Positions 63,694 through 64,000 of a DNA stretch of 64,000 bases are shown piece by piece. Each line of letters begins with the position of its first letter. Position 1 is the first letter of the stretch. The position numbers and the translations under genes were made by a program. The notes under the pieces are model-generated. The model ran no database searches. It saw nothing but the letters and a program-made list of their open reading frames with translations, and was not told where the DNA came from. The DNA comes from Mycobacterium conspicuum (lineage in GTDB: Bacteria > Actinomycetota > Actinomycetes > Mycobacteriales > Mycobacteriaceae). The stretch lies in NCBI RefSeq assembly GCF_010730195.1, contig NZ_AP022613.1:2976001-3040000 (forward strand), in the 5' to 3' direction.

Positions 63694-64000
63694 TTCACCT
63701 CACGGGGGTCGACGAGTTCACGAAAGCGATCGGCAGGGTAGACGGATGCACCCAGGTTTCGGACCCGCTCGGCCAACCCCTTGTCGGATGTCACGACGCG
63801 GATTTCGTGCGAGCGGTCGTCGGCGTGGACCAGCCGAACGATTTCGTCGTCGGCCGAATTGGCTGCCGCCCTGGGGGCATGCGTTACCTCGATCCGCGTT
63901 GTCCGGATGGCCTGCGAGGGCGGGCGCTCGAACACCACCGTCACCTGGTCGCCCTCCGCCGCAGCCCACCGGTCGAGCTTTTCGACCAACGCGATCATCG
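63690..64000 (-). CDS. NYN/YacP-like predicted RNase, partial (Rv1976c-like)
   Basis: At least 102 residues of a gene running off the window. VTVVFERPPSQ, DDEIVRLVHADDRSHEIRVVTSDKGLAERVRNLGASVYPADRF resembles the C-terminal half of NYN-domain (YacP/PIN-like) ribonucleases, with acidic residues in D-D-E and T-S-D-K-G-L-A. Rv1976c follows Rv1975 in M. tuberculosis and has 135 residues, so the real start probably lies beyond position 64000. Confidence 0.65.
   Translation of the reverse strand, partial: MIALVEKLDRWAAAEGDQVTVVFERPPSQAIRTTRIEVTHAPRAAANSADDEIVRLVHADDRSHEIRVVTSDKGLAERVRNLGASVYPADRFRELVDPREVK

Noticed and set aside
1..64000. CRISPR array, tRNA or rRNA genes
   Set aside because: No regularly spaced repeats and no tRNA- or rRNA-like sequence was seen.

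Overview
The window is high-GC, densely packed actinobacterial DNA and reads as a non-tuberculous, probably slow-growing Mycobacterium. From about 10.5 kb onward its gene order follows M. tuberculosis Rv1910c-Rv1976c, with recognisable orthologues of fadB5, aceA2 (icl2), fadD31, mpt63, tpx, fadE18, fadE17, echA13, the mel2 locus (Rv1936-Rv1941 including ephB and ribA1), mce3R and the complete mce3 operon with its associated genes (Rv1964-Rv1975). The synteny is broken where M. tuberculosis has PPE34/PPE35, Rv1939 and the Rv1942c-Rv1962c block. The names come from remembered family sequences and gene order; no database search was run.

Region 1 (1-10.5 kb) is accessory and catabolic: an SRPBCC/nitroreductase/carboxymuconolactone-decarboxylase-like group, an acyl-CoA/AMP ligase flanked by two paralogous proteins of unknown function, a nitronate monooxygenase-tautomerase pair beside a LysR regulator, an alpha/beta hydrolase divergent from a DUF962-TetR operon across a near-perfect operator, and a phytoene-desaturase-like flavoprotein divergent from a second TetR gene across two more palindromes. 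Region 2 (10.5-30.5 kb) holds a PEBP protein, SRPBCC and ArsR genes, fadB5, a metallo-beta-lactamase-fold protein, unsplit isocitrate lyase 2, small secreted proteins, a fatty-acid transporter divergent from fadD31, mpt63, a frameshifted Rv1927 orthologue, an SDR, a SnoaL-like gene with a KstR-like promoter motif, DJ-1/AraC-type proteins and tpx.

Region 3 (30.5-32 kb) is a complete IS30-family element inserted into the loop of an intergenic hairpin repeat between the convergent genes tpx and fadD. A related, uninterrupted hairpin lies at 62.6 kb and supports the deduced 3-4 bp target duplication. Region 4 (32-43.8 kb) has a beta-oxidation group on the minus strand (fadD, fadE18, fadE17, echA13) divergent from the mel2-like operon (LLM monooxygenase, ferredoxin-reductase/flavoprotein fusion, EphB, RibA1, SDR). 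The shared promoter carries three tandem 10-bp repeats.

Region 5 (43.8-62.6 kb) is the Mce3 region: the double-TetR repressor Mce3R, then an inserted lipid-oxidation island (limonene-epoxide-hydrolase-like protein, SCP2-like carrier, aldehyde dehydrogenase, GAF-LuxR regulator, P450, SnoaL-like protein, ferredoxin), then yrbE3AB-mce3ABCDEF and four accessory genes. The layout suggests uptake of a hydrophobic substrate by Mce3 followed by P450, epoxide-hydrolase, aldehyde-dehydrogenase and beta-oxidation steps. This module is the window's best candidate for a poorly described system. The window ends with a second nitronate monooxygenase-like gene and a partial NYN/YacP-like gene. No tRNA, rRNA or CRISPR array was seen, and no gene-free stretch exceeds 300 bases.
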